Source: Dactylorhiza incarnata
Taxonomy: Eukaryota > Streptophyta > Magnoliopsida > Asparagales > Orchidaceae
Reading direction: 5' to 3'
NCBI GenBank assembly: GCA_033032865.1
Contig: JAWHQI010001218.1
Span: 37,575 to 101,574 of the forward strand
DNA: 64,000 bases
Under the pieces are notes generated by a model. That model was not told the origin of the DNA, did no database searches, and saw only the letters and a list, made by a program, of their open reading frames with translations. This document shows, in pieces, positions 1 through 8,562 of this stretch; the stretch's first letter is position 1, and every line of letters begins with the position of its first letter. The translations under genes were made by a program, and so were the position numbers.

Positions 1-262
1 GTTGTATGATTGATAATGATATTTATTCATTCACTTATTTTGGCAAAGTTTATATGTTTTTTTAATCTAAGAATGCTTGCTTGTGTATTGTAATTGTACA
101 ATGAATTAAATTTGCACAAATGTCTTACCTACACCACTTTCATTTGCACTCTTAAAATTATGACAAGTGGGTGTGCTTTCAAAATTTCATTGGTTTGCAA
201 AACAAGTGTATTCGGAGGACTTTGTACAAAAAAATGAATAAAGTAAATTAACAAAGATAACA

Positions 263-1230
263 TAAGAAGGTTGCCCCCAAAATTGAGCCAACAAATCTAA
301 CATGCCCACTAGAGCTGGCGGTAGCACCTAGCGCCCGGCGCTAACGATGATTAGCGCAATCCCGGGAGCACATTTAGAAGGTGCCAGCGCTAGGAGGTAG
401 CGAATAGCGCAGGCGGCAGCGCGGAGCACAAGAGGAAAGATGAAAATGTTACCTCGGATTGAAGATTCTCCCGCGCAGAATATGTCCTTATATGGGATAG
501 CGTTGACGGTAGCGATAGCGCGGGCGCTAGCGCTTAGGCTATAAATAGGGCCCCTCTTCTCTCATTTTGGACAATTATTATAGAGAGAGGTTGAGTGCTA
601 TAATTCTAGAGCCTGATTTGGCCGAAAGTTGATCTCCTACCAAAGCTCTGCGAATTTCTAAAGGAGAATCTCTTCACGCCAGATCCAAATGACTTCCGCT
701 TCTACAACGCTTATTCTACAGCAGATCTTCATCTCCAACCTCAGAAGTTCTTCAAGAGGGAGTTTTTATTATTATCATTTCATATCATTTGTAAACCGTT
801 AGAGAATTCACCTCGTGTTGGTGACTAGGTCTGAGAAGAGCTTAGGGAGAAATTCTCCTCATGTTGGCGACTAAATCTAGGGTAGGTCTAGGGGTGCTAA
901 AGGATATATCCGGGGTAGGATTGGCTAGAGCGGCTTGAGGCCGAATCTGGTGAAGGATATGCTAGGGCTACCGGTTCGTGGGGATGCGAGTTGGGAAAGA
1001 AAACAAAAGGAGTTTATTATTATTCACCACCGATTTCTAGCATTATTGAAATCAACTTTTGTAAAACAATATTTCATATTAATAAAGCATGTCTCTACTT
1101 TATTTCACTTGGTTTGTTTGATTTCTCACCTTCTTAATCACGTATTATTTCAAGTATTCCAAAATATATGAAAAGGTTTTAAAACCCTTATTCACCCCCC
1201 CCCCCCTCTAAGGGCGCCTATCGATCCAAT
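263..1230 (+). repeat. Truncated Copia-3-family LTR
   Basis: Colinear with 46922-48105 and 55308-56510: GCGC/GGCGGTAGCG-type motif array (309-540), TATA box, the twice-repeated phrase about CTCGTGTTGGCGACTAGGTCT (here diverged), and the terminal C-tract followed by TCTAAGGGCGCC. It is clearly more diverged from the two Copia-3 LTRs than they are from each other. Confidence 0.85.
540..549 (+). promoter_or_regulatory. LTR TATA box
   Basis: TATAAATAGG lies directly after the palindromic motif array, at the same place as the TATA boxes of the other LTRs of this family. Confidence 0.75.
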
Positions 1231-1378
1231 AGAAACTCTATAAACAATTGTGTGTTTTCTGGGTGCTTAATACTTAACTAACCTAAAATCAGAAAATAGC
1301 TAGGTTAAAGCCTAAAATACAAAACAAACCTATTCACCCCCTGTATGTGACTAAGACTACATCCTAAATAAACTATCA
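1231..1378 (+). repeat. Copia-1 5' LTR, 3'-terminal remnant
   Basis: AT-rich sequence with a TATTCACCCCC motif typical of the ends of SIRE-type LTRs. It ends ...ACTATCA two bases before a primer-binding site. The rest of the LTR is displaced by the Copia-3-family remnant on its left. Confidence 0.6.
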
Positions 1379-1380
1379 AG

Positions 1381-1398
1381 TGGTATCAAAGCGAGGTT
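1381..1398 (+). other. Primer-binding site, initiator-Met tRNA type
   Basis: TGGTATCAAAGCGAGG, two bases after the LTR end. It matches the complement of the 3' end of plant initiator-Met tRNA (TGGTATCAGAGC) with one mismatch in the first 12 bases. Confidence 0.75.
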
Positions 1399-1459
1399 GG
1401 TCAAGAAGGACATAACTGTCTGACCAGATCCTATAAAGGAGTAGTCACATCTCAATCCA

Positions 1460-3985
1460 ATGGCCTCCTCTGGATTGCAGAAGGAGATGGGATCCATGAA
1501 GTTGTCCATATGCAACAAAGGAAACTTTGGCATATGGAAGCAAAGGGTTAGATTGTTTATGGAAGCATCTGGCCCAAGGATTTACATCACTGTAAAACAA
1601 GGGCCTTTAACTTTTCAAACTGCCTCCACCATAGATCCAACCAGAAGAGTGGTCAAGGCTTTCAATGACTTAACCAAGGATGAACTTGCATTGTTCACTA
1701 TGGATAAAAGAGCCCAAAACATAATTGTTAATGCAATAGATGACTCAACATTTCAGAACTTGGTGCACTACACAACTGCCAAGGAAATGTGGGATACACT
1801 GGTGGTGTATATGGAAGGGAAAATTGAGGTGAGTGATGATAGAAATCACTCCTCAACCAAGAATATGAAGCTTTCAGGCAACTGGGCCAGGAAAACATCT
1901 CCATTTGCTATGAAAGGTTCATTAGGATAGTCAATGAACTAAGAACCTATGAAAGAGTGTTCAGTGACTATGAGCTTAATGATAAGTTCCTTAGATCTCT
2001 AACTAGAGACTGGGACACAAAATTTGTGCCATCAGGGAAGTGGCCAAGCTAGGTTCATTGGGAAGCTGCTCTCTTTTGAGATGTAGTTATCTGCAAGAAA
2101 GGAAGAGGACACTTCAACAAGGGCTCATGCAAGGGAGATATCTGTGGCTCTTAAGGCTGACAGCTCTAAGAAGAGCAAGGCCAGGATGGTGTCTCCTCCA
2201 AGAAGGAGTGTTGAATCAGATAAGTCTGAGAACAACACTTCAGACAGCTTTTCATCTGATGAGGAGTTTGCAGCCTTTTCAAGGCAGTTCAAGAAGATGA
2301 TGAGGAGGAAACAGTGGAGGAACAAGCCCTCCTCCTCCTCACACTCCAAGAAAGACCGCATCAGATCAGAAAGACAGCACCCAAGGGTGACAGGTATGAT
2401 TCTAAATCTAGTAAACATGTTTCAAATAACATCATTTGCTATTGCTGCAGCAAGCCTGAACATGTCATAGCTGACAGTCCAGTAAAAGGAAGGAAAAGGG
2501 TGATAAGAAACATCACCACCATAAGGATAGGAAGGGAGAAAAATCCTTCCTAGAAAAGAAAGAAAAAAGATGGAGTGAATCTTATTCCTCATCCTCAGAT
2601 TCAGATGCTGAAGAAGAAGCCTTCTTTGGGTTGTTTGCAGCAGATACAGATGATGATTGTCCTGCTGCCAGAATTGGAATCAGGGCCCCTCTATCACATT
2701 CAGACAGTGATATAGAGGAGGATGAAGAGAACAAAGTTCAGCTAGGCCTCATGGCCATCACTGATGAGGAGGACAATCAGAACAACTCTGACAATGAACA
2801 TGTATTAATTCACTCCATCTCCTCTTCTGATTATGAGACAAGCCCAGAATCTGAAGCACCTTCATCAATTGGTGGAAGTGATTCAAAATCTGAGGAAGAT
2901 GTCAATTAATTGATTGACAAGTATGGTGCTCTCTTAGAATCTCTGAAAAAGAGCAAGAAGTTTGCCAAGAGGCAAGCCCAAGAAATTGCTTCCTTTAAGA
3001 TGGATAAGAAAGAGTGCACTGAGTCACCCTCCATGATGGCTTAGATGAGTAGACAAATAAGCCATCTAAAGGGAATAAAATTGTGCATTTAAGCACCATA
3101 TCCCAAAAGAACAAGGTCATCAAGGACCTTGAGGAGAAGCTTGTGAAAGAAAATGGCCTAGTGGCTCAATTCTCCAAGCCCAAATCTATAATTCTTATTA
3201 TTGACACATTTTCCTCTCAAACCAATAGGAGAGGACTAGGTTTCAATAAAATGGAAGTAGGAGAAGGGAGTGGAGAAAAGAGCAAGGTCAAGGCTAAGCC
3301 TCATACCACCTTTCAGAAGGTGTTGCTTCCTTCTAACAGGTATGATCATGAAAGTATTTATGGTCACTAGAAGAATGGAAGCTCCTATAGGAAGGAAAAT
3401 ACTCCCTCCTATAGTGGAAGAAAGGGTATGGAAATGAGTACCATGAAGGCTTCCCATGAAGAAATTCAAATGGCCCAACCTGGACCATTTGTATTTGGTA
3501 CTTCAGCCCCATCATTCAGGAGTATGGAAGCTAGTTCTTCCAAGCTCTGTCCAACAAAGAACATGGCTGTTGTAAAACCTGTAGACAAGTCTTATTGCTC
3601 AATGTCTGATGCCATCCAATCTTGCCTGGCCTCCAAGCCAAAGCAAGCTGATGCCATTAAGACAAAGGGTGCCAAGACTGTTCAGAGGTTAACATTCAGC
3701 CAGATCATTGCTAAAAGGAACATGAAAAATGTTGTTGTCTCCCCTCTTGAACATAAGCACAGTGATGCTCTCTCCTCAAGAAATGTTCAGAAGAGGAGAT
3801 ACAATATTCATGAATGTTGGTGTTGTGGTAAAGTGGGACACTTTGCCATAGATTGTTGGCATAATCCCAATGTGCCAAGTGCAAAGAAGAGTCTTCCTGC
3901 AAAGGGTGCAGCCGGTGTGAGGTCATTTCATCATGCTAATAAGGACCTAGGACCCAAAATTATTTGGGCTCCTAAGGGTAACTAA
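1460..3985 (+). pseudogene. gag: Copia-1 Gag (capsid/nucleocapsid), multiply broken
   Basis: Structural protein of the virus-like particle. The start at 1460 (MASSGLQKEM) follows the leader. The first 156 codons hold the copia gag core, with MWDTL near the end, as in the UBN2-type gag family. Frameshifts and stops follow through 1930-3080. A first zinc knuckle near 2440-2480 is damaged: it reads CYCC-SKPE-H-VIAD-S, losing the last Cys and the Gly. A Ser/Glu/Asp-rich acidic stretch spans 2590-2910. A second, intact CCHC knuckle (CWCCGKVGHFAIDC) lies near 3814-3855. The frame ends IIWAPKGN-stop at 3983-3985, the usual SIRE gag end (IWVPK-like). Gypsy-1 sits 15 bases beyond the stop. Confidence 0.85.
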
Positions 3986-4060
3986 ACCCCTTATTGCAGG
4001 TGTAACATCCCAATCCTGGAGGAGCAGATATGGCTGTTGCTGATAAAAATTCTAGGCTAG

Positions 4061-4545
4061 CAGCTTCCGTTCGACGAACTCGTCGAATTCGTCGAACGCA
4101 AGCTGCTCCCGTTCGTCGCTCGACAAACGGGGAGCGCTCCCGTTCGACGAATGTCGAACGGGGAGCGTTCAGCAAAAAGGGCTCCCGTTCGTCGTTCGAC
4201 GAACGGGGAGCGCTCCCGTTCGACGAATGTCGAACGGGGAGCGTTCAGCGAAAAGCGCTCCCGTTCGTCGATCGACGAACGGGGAGCGCTCCCGTTCGAC
4301 GAATGTCGAACGGGGAGCGCTCAGCTAAGATCATCTCGTTCGTCGTTCGACGAACGGGGAGCTGCTCCCGTTCGACGAATGTCGAACGGGGAGCGCTCAG
4401 CTAGAGAACCTCCCGTTCGTCGATCGACGAACGGGGAGCTACTCCCGTTCGACGAATGTCGAACGGGGAGCGCTACGCTGGGAAGGCTCCCGTTCGACGA
4501 TCGACGAACGGGGAGCTGCTCCCGTTCGACGATCGTCGAACGGGA
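4061..4545. repeat. Tandem GC-rich double-hairpin array (TTCGACGAA type)
   Basis: About six units of about 60-70 bp. Each unit holds two near-perfect inverted repeats. One pairs CTCCCGTTCGTCG with CGACGAACGGGGAG across two bases. The other pairs GCTCCCGTTCGAC with GTCGAACGGGGAGC across GAAT. Units are separated by short spacers such as GCTCAGCTA. The 3' LTR copy is at 12330-12814. Confidence 0.9.
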
Positions 4546-5218
4546 AAGTCTAACTCCTTCCCGAGAAAACTGGAGTGCTGTTGTTTATTTTTATCTTTGG
4601 GAAGGCAGTGGATTTTGTCCGATAAGGGTTTGACTTCAGAGTTGGGGTTCCCAGGCTATTAATTATCAAATCCTATAGCAATCCTTTCACTCTTAATTCC
4701 TGGCAGAGATTTTCCTCCCGGGAGTTTTCTTTATCTTCTCCATCTTTCTCTCTCTCTTTCTCATTCTCCGTCTCCACCTCTCCCCCACCCGACTTAGGGT
4801 TTTGGCCAAGAGAATTCGTGGAGAATCTCGTACGTCCGTTGGAAGAAGAGCTAGCTTGGAAAGAGTTGAGTTCGTCCAAGCGCCGTCATGCCGCCGCGAT
4901 CGTCGGCCCGGATTCAGGTGACTTCCGACCCCTACCCCTTGGTGCTAGTATCTTAGACCCCCTAGGCGAGATATCGAACTCAATTGAGTCGATTTGGGAG
5001 CGAAATGAAGTTCTGTAGGTTGAGGCCGCGTTAGGGTTTTCGCCGTAGGGCGTCGTTCGCCGCGAAAATGCCCCCAATCAACTCCCCGCTTCAATACGAA
5101 CGTGGGTCGTTGGTTTCGTGAGACGTGGTGGCCTTTTGAGGGAGCATGGGAGGAGAGAAGGTGTTCGCCCTAAATTCCATTTGGGAAGACGATGAATAAT
5201 TCCCTGTAATTGGGATTT

Positions 5219-5545
5219 CATTTATATATATATATATGTGTGTGTGTTTAACAAGGATGAATAAGGTGGCCTTTGTTTGCTATATATATGTATATGTTCC
5301 CTGTCAATAGGATTTCAATTATATATAATTATATATATGTTCAACAAGGATGAAGAAGGTGGCCTTTGCTTTGCTATATATATATGTATATGTTCCCTGT
5401 CAATAGGATTTCAATTATATATAATTATATATATGTTCAACAAGGATGAAGAAGGTGGCCTTTGCTTTGCTATATATATATGTATATGTTCCCTGTCAAT
5501 AGGATTTCAATTATATATATTTATATATATGTTCAACAAGGATGA
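5219..5545. repeat. AT-rich minisatellite, about 93-bp unit
   Basis: About 3.5 units containing TATATGTTCCCTGTCAATAG, ATTATATATAATTATATATA and GTTCAACAAGGATGAAGAAG. The 3' LTR copy is at 13488-13826. An open frame of over 100 codons crosses it only because the unit length is close to a multiple of three. Confidence 0.88.
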
Positions 5546-6386
5546 AGAATCCTCTGTGATAGGATTGTTAATTAATTATGACCAATGGTGGAAGTCCAGT
5601 AGCTTGGCTCGAATAGATTCCATAGTTAAATAATATGTTATGCCCTCATGTGTGCAAGTAATCCACAGTCCTATGAGTTGGTTTAATAATGTCCATGTTA
5701 TACGCACACCACTGCACACGAGTAATCTACTCGGAATGGGCGGCACGGTTAACTTAGTGCGGGTCACAAGTTATAGTTATAGCCGGTGGTAAAAAGGAAA
5801 GGACTCAGTTGTTGGGAGCCTTGGATGCTAATTAGCATCGATTGTTGTCGCGCGAGGCGGAAGGTGGTAAGGCTCATTGAGCGAGTCCTTGGTGCTCGAT
5901 GGCACGCATGGTGTGTTCAAACTACGTAGGTAAACATAATTGCGCATGGTGTATAGATCCTCGTGGGAGGATAAGTTGTGGCGGGTCTACGGGCTCGCTA
6001 GTCGTGACACCGACAGAAGCCGGCAGTTAGACTCAGACCGGTTGGGTTGGAATGTCTTGGTGTCCATCTACCCAATAGATCCCCTCCGCGTCTTGGAGAC
6101 CCCGCATGAATGCGGGTAGTACGCAGGGACTCCGCTATGAGCAAGAGCGTCGAGGCGTACTAGGCCTAGGACCGGTAGTGTTCATACCCTCCTAGTAGTG
6201 GCGAAGCCCGTGCCACTGCCACCGTCTGGCCACGACGGGGGGCGCCTGAGTGGTTAGCTACCCTCGAAAAGTGGGAACTAAATGTCTATGTCGACATAGC
6301 AATCGTGCATGAGTCAGTCCTCATATCATAATCATTGCATTGCACCGCATTCATATCATAATCATTGCATTGCACCGCATTGGAAC

Positions 6387-6485
6387 CTCATCATATAAAC
6401 TTGTATGGGCATCCTTATATGATGAGTTACCTTTATACGCAGACCCTTGACTTATAAGCTTGTATGGGCATCCTTATAAGTTAAG
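6387..6485. repeat. Two hairpins with one shared loop and unrelated stems
   Basis: Hairpin 1: CTCATCATATAA (6387-6398) pairs perfectly with TTATATGATGAG (6415-6426) around ACTTGTATGGGCATCC. Hairpin 2: CTTGACTTATAAG (6446-6458) pairs with CTTATAAGTTAAG (6473-6485), with one G-T pair, around CTTGTATGGGCATC. The loop is conserved while both stem arms differ together. The 3' LTR copy is at 14666-14764. Confidence 0.88.
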
Positions 6486-7194
6486 TTCAATTCAGTTCTC
6501 TAATACTCTGCTTATGTCTGTGCTACTTATACTTGCAAATATATATAACCACTGCTACTTTTATGCTTACGAACATATTAGATAGTGCTATGGAAAGTGC
6601 GTGGGCACTTAAACAACCGACACATATGAACAACTACTACCTGTCACCTGCTTGTTTATTATTGCTAATATTGCAGCTCCTCTTCTTCCTTTCCGCCCGG
6701 TGCCTTGGAGTCGTCGGGGGAGCGGATGTGAAGCCACTTAGTCTTTATGACTAACGGTTGCTACGTCCCCTTTTTAGGAGCGCATCCTGGCGCGGTAGCG
6801 CAACTTGGAGCAGCAGCGCATGGCGCTGGAGACGGATAGTCCGGCCGGGACGATAGGGCAGGATACTACGATACCATCGCAGCCGTCAGTGACAGATGTG
6901 AGCGAGTTTTGTTGTAGCCCTTGGGTCCTTTCCTTTTGTTACTCTGATATTATACACTCGTTTGGTGTGTATTTGGACTGTACTTATGCGGATATATATA
7001 TCTGGTGGCTTCTTGTTGTATTTTATATGATGGGTTGGCATTGATGATATTTGTTAGCCGGCAGGATAGGCGTCTTGTGGAGGAGGCTAGCCCGTGAGCT
7101 GGCGCTTCGGCAAGGCGGCTGTCCTGGGCATAAGACTTCCCTCGGCCGTGTTTTGTGTTCCAGAGAGGGGGGGGGGGGGGGGGGGTCTTACAAA

Positions 7195-7206
7195 TGGTAT
7201 CAGCTT
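7195..7206 (+). other. Gypsy-1 primer-binding site
   Basis: TGGTATCAGCTT, two bases after the LTR end. The first nine bases match the initiator-Met tRNA 3' complement; the match fades after that. Confidence 0.65.
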
Positions 7207-7420
7207 GCAACGATCCTGAGGTCAAGAAGTCCACTTCCGCATGGTGCACCCCTCTCACCTCTTCAGTTTGAGGACAAACTGAATGAGCAGAAGCAGTGGT
7301 GTGCCCATGTGTGATTCGCATTAAGTATGTCTATTACCTTCTTTCGAATAGCCAACCTAAACCCAACATCTATCTTGCACGTAGATTCCGGTACATTCAG
7401 AACCGGCGACGGCCACTCCC

Positions 7421-8495
7421 GTGCCTCCAACACCTACTCCTTTTCAACAATCAGAGCTAGGCCAGACTCTGACGGAAATCCTGGATGCCTTCAGGTCTCA
7501 GCAGATGCCGGTGCAGCCGCAGGCCCCAAGCTCAAATTGGTTGAGCACCTTCCGTGCTCTCTCCCCTCCCACCTACCATGGGACGGAGTCCGCAGTTCAG
7601 ACGGAGGAGTGGCTGGATACAGTGCAGGAGTTACTGGCAGGGATTCGTTGCCCGAGCAACATGGCAGTCACATTGGCAGTCACGGCCTTGGATCTACATG
7701 CGAAGAGGTGGTGGAAGTCCTTGTTGGGCTCCACCTTCGAAGGACGCAACCACCTGGACATAAGCTGGGACGAGTTTGCGGACGCGTTCCTGGAGCACTT
7801 TGTCTCTTCTACGGCCAGGGACGAGCTTGAGGAGAGATTTCTGCAGCTGAAGCAGGGGTCGAGATCGGTGGTCGACTACCAGTGGGAATTTCAGCACTTA
7901 GCCAGATTCACAGACTCTTATGATTTAGATGATCGCGGGTACGCGAAGCGGTTCTACAAGGGCCTGCGAGATCCTCTGAGGCAGGCTCTCCTCTTCGTCG
8001 CCGATTCGAGCCTCGCGCAGATTATAGAGATGGCACCGAAGTTGGAGGCGGATCACTTGGGGGTCCAGGCCAGGAATAAGAGGCCCGCAGAGGAAGTGAT
8101 GGAGGCGGGGCCCAACTTCAGGAGGAGGCAGAACACCAGGGGCAGAGACAGAGGCCAGCGGAGAGATGGCGGGCGTCCTCGCCCAAACTTCAGGTTGGAG
8201 CAGCCAGCGCGACCGCTACCATTGCCCCCACCACACTAGGGTCAGGCGCTTCAGCCGCCGAGAGAGCACTTTCGAGTGGTGTGCTATCATTTCAACCAGC
8301 CCGGCCACATTCGGAGATACTGCCCGCAGCTGCAAGGAAACGCTCCGAATCGCCCCATGGCTCCTCCCGCAGCGCAGCGAGGAAGAGGCCGAGGTCGAGG
8401 CCAGGGTCAGCAGGGTAGGAACCCCAGACCTGCTCGGGAGCAGGTATACGCTTTGAATCTAGCTCAGGAGCGAGACCCGCAGGAGGTCATCACAG
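7421..8495 (+). pseudogene. gag: Gypsy-1 Gag with one in-frame stop
   Basis: Capsid/nucleocapsid protein. The open frame has no ATG; its first usable codon is GTG at 7421, after a TAG at 7382, so the original start is lost or lies upstream. Residues of about 60-150 (WLDTVQELL, KRWWKSLLG, FLEHFV, RFLQLKQGSRSVVDYQ, FYKGLRDPL) are the Retrotrans_gag core. A TAG at 8237-8239 sits where the protein otherwise continues in the same frame to a nucleocapsid segment at 8276-8460. That zinc knuckle reads CYHF-NQPGH-IRRY-C: the second Cys is Phe (TTC for TGC), which should abolish zinc binding. An Arg/Gly-rich tail follows. The frame ends at the intron-like junction described next. Confidence 0.85.
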
Positions 8496-8562
8496 GTATT
8501 TATGTTTGTATTTTCCTCGTTTCATAACTAAGGTGCTTAAGGTCGCATGATTTTAACCCCAG
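8496..8562 (+). other. 67-nt GT-AG intron-like segment between gag and protease
   Basis: Gag is in one frame up to ...VITG and protease starts in another. Deleting the bases from GTATTTATG to AACCCCAG joins codon G|GT and continues directly into [10 protein letters not shown] and the protease DTG. Donor GTATTT, acceptor CCCCAG and a CTTAA/CTAAG branch-like sequence are present. Without removal the gag frame stops at 8525-8527. The length is near the lower limit for plant introns. A chance insertion is the alternative. Confidence 0.6.

Larger units (their letters stand above)
1..1230 (+). mobile_element. Internally deleted Copia-3-family LTR retrotransposon remnant
   Basis: Bases 1-262 match the non-coding region downstream of pol in Copia-3 (about 53785-54045). 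At about 262 the sequence jumps into an LTR of the same family, about 100 bases inside its start. The LTR then runs to its usual C-tract end near 1230. About 1.3 kb of the downstream region and the first part of the LTR are therefore missing. No coding sequence remains. Copia-1 LTR sequence follows, so this copy probably inserted there; its left end is outside the window. Confidence 0.8.
4001..7192 (+). repeat. Gypsy-1 5' LTR (3192 bp)
   Basis: Contains a GC-rich hairpin array (4061-4545), a pyrimidine-rich tract (about 4680-4790), an AT-rich minisatellite (5219-5545), paired hairpins with a shared loop (6387-6485), and a terminal G-tract of 19 G (7167-7185) just before TCTTACA. Arg-rich open frames over the hairpin array are by-products of the repeat. 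I cannot place the TATA box with confidence because of the TATATA runs. Confidence 0.92.

Noticed and set aside
4030..4662. Several Arg/Ser-rich open frames over the Gypsy-1 LTR (also at 12299-12842)
   Set aside because: They follow the GC-rich hairpin repeat in several frames and both strands, with no start context or domain.
5277..5633. 118-codon open frame with repeated CICSLSIGFQLYI segments (also 13511-13912)
   Set aside because: Translation of the AT-rich minisatellite; periodicity comes from the repeat unit.
7327..7830. 167-codon open frame overlapping Gypsy-1 gag
   Set aside because: Shadow of the gag frame, which has the recognisable capsid core.
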